Positions 63,049-64,000 of a DNA stretch of 64,000 nt are shown piece after piece (within the stretch, counting starts at the first letter, position 1; each line of letters starts with the position of its first letter). Origin of the DNA: Siphonodentalium dalli (Eukaryota; Mollusca; Scaphopoda; Gadilida; Siphonodentaliidae). Below the pieces are notes generated by a model. That model was given only the letters and a program-made list of their open reading frames with translations. It did no database searches and was not told the DNA's origin. The translations under genes were made by a program, and so were the position numbers. Location of the stretch: NCBI GenBank assembly GCA_032622095.1, contig CP136062.1, forward strand, positions 62,001 to 126,000, written 5' to 3'.

Positions 63049-63713
63049 GATTGTAGTCCGTAAATATGTAGTCCATTGTAGTTCGTAAATATGTAGTCCG
63101 TCAATATGTAGTCCGTTGTAGTCCGTAAATATGTAGTCCATTGTAGTCCGTAAATATGTAGTCCATTGTAGTTCGTAAATATGTAGTCCGTTGTAGTTCG
63201 TAAATACGTAGTCTGTAAATATGTAGTCCGTTGTAGTTCGTAAATACGTAGTCCATTGTAGTCCGTAAATATATAGTCCATTGTAGTCCGTAAATATGTA
63301 GTCCGTTGTAGTCTGTAAATATGTAGTCCGTAAATATGTAGTCCGTAAATATGTAGTCTGTAAATATGTAGTCTGTAAATATGTAGTCTATAAATATGTA
63401 ATCTCTAAATATGTAGTCTGTAAATATGTAGTCTGTAAATATGTAGTCTGTAAATATGTAGTATATATGTAGTCTGTAAATATGTAGTCTGTAAATATGT
63501 AGTCTGTAAATATGTAGTCTGCAAATATGTAGTCCATTGTAGTCCGTAAATATGTAGTCCGTTGTAGTCCGTAAATATGTAGTCCATTGTAGTCCATAAA
63601 TATGTAGTCTGTAAATATTTAGTCCGTCAATATGTAGTCTGTAAATATGTAGTCTGTATATATGTAGTCTGTAAATATGTAGTCCATTGTAGTCCGTAAA
63701 TATGTAGTCCGTC
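63049..63713. repeat. 15 bp minisatellite with 18 bp inserts
   Basis: The unit is GTAGTCCGTAAATAT or GTAGTCTGTAAATAT (15 bp), sometimes extended by CCATTGTAGT or CCGTTGTAGT. Periods divisible by three leave the minus strand open for up to 219 codons of low-complexity TDYIF-type sequence; this is not a gene. Confidence 0.92.
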
Positions 63714-63768
63714 GGCTTTTCAAAGAGACTGGATAGGATAACTTTATTTACAATATACACTACACATA

Positions 63769-63887
63769 CAGTAATGTCCTAAATAATCAACTCCTTAACC
63801 ACAGCGGAATTATGGGTAACTTTTCAGGATTTCAGGATTTGGTCGGAAATATGGCTTGTTGCCATTCATCGGAAAGCTCTCAGTGAG
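63769..63887. mobile_element. Tc1/mariner-like MITE, right end missing
   Basis: TA then CAGTAATGTCCTAAATAATC, followed by ATTATGGGTAACTTTTCAGG (with a short duplication of TTTCAGGA) and CATCGGAAAGCTCTC. The right TIR is replaced by other repeat sequence. Confidence 0.7.
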
Positions 63888-63911
63888 ATATCCAAGCCTG
63901 GACATAGTGTG

Positions 63912-64000
63912 TATAACCCATGGAGAGACCCACATAGGCTGGAGCAGAGGACACTCCGTAGTGCATGCTTCCATCTTGTTGCCATTGATTGGAAAGCTCT
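63912..64000. mobile_element. MITE2 copy, truncated by the window end
   Basis: TAACCCATGGAGAGACCCAC, then GGCTGGAGCAGAGGACACTC and TAGTGCATGCTTCCATCTTG. This is the long-interior form in the opposite orientation to 29997. It runs into a fragment of the mariner-like MITE (GGAAAGCTCT). Confidence 0.65.

Noticed and set aside
63101..63760. 219-codon open frame on the minus strand
   Set aside because: It is the 15 bp minisatellite read in a stop-free frame; low-complexity TDYIF repeats, no start context, no domain.

Overview
This is eukaryotic nuclear DNA: intron-rich, AT-rich and dominated by satellites and short non-autonomous transposons. I see no bacterial-style gene, operon or CRISPR. The only convincing gene is on the + strand. 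It is a multi-exon MUC4-like protein with the domain order NIDO - AMOP - VWD. The five exons recognised are 22406-22619, 28952-29190, 35222-35429, 61515-61757 and 62472-62600. Their phases fit together (0-1, 1-0, 0-1, 1-1, 1-1), every junction is GT/AG, and together they encode about 344 residues. Upstream exons and the rest of the VWD domain and C-terminus lie outside the window or were not recognised. The repeat types (tandem core plus ACAG/CA microsatellite elements resembling bivalve 'pearl' elements, Tc1/mariner-type palindromic MITEs, mollusc-like dispersed repeats) suggest a marine invertebrate, most likely a mollusc. That assignment is an inference.

Layout. 1-22036: a composite satellite field built from three tandem families. 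Sat-A has a 122 bp unit, Sat-B 124-131 bp, Sat-C about 130 bp. They alternate in blocks, and the blocks are themselves duplicated in about 2.3, 3.05, 3.49 and 4.85 kb steps. 22037-38243: the NIDO exon and two AMOP exons, with introns full of MITEs, foldbacks, minisatellites and a 5S rRNA-like relic. 38244-61577: a 23 kb array of roughly 285 copies of an 82 bp unit. 61578-62600: the end of the first VWD exon and a second VWD exon. 62601-64000: a dispersed repeat, a 15 bp minisatellite and two MITE fragments.

The main observation concerns the exon edges. The 23 kb array is made of the last ~20 nt of the intron (with its AG acceptor) plus the first ~62 nt of the VWD exon, so it is an exon-edge-derived satellite inside the 26 kb intron that precedes that same exon. 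Four more edges of this gene are tandemly duplicated into the adjacent intron: the NIDO donor edge (72 bp unit), the AMOP-1 donor edge (~140 bp unit), the AMOP-2 donor edge (47 bp unit) and the VWD-2 acceptor edge (about eight decayed copies). The AMOP-2 acceptor edge also has displaced copies. Six edges across five exons carry local duplicates that include the splice signal. This looks like a gene-wide, splice-site-seeded repeat process that gives the spliceosome hundreds of decoy sites. I do not know of a described system like it.
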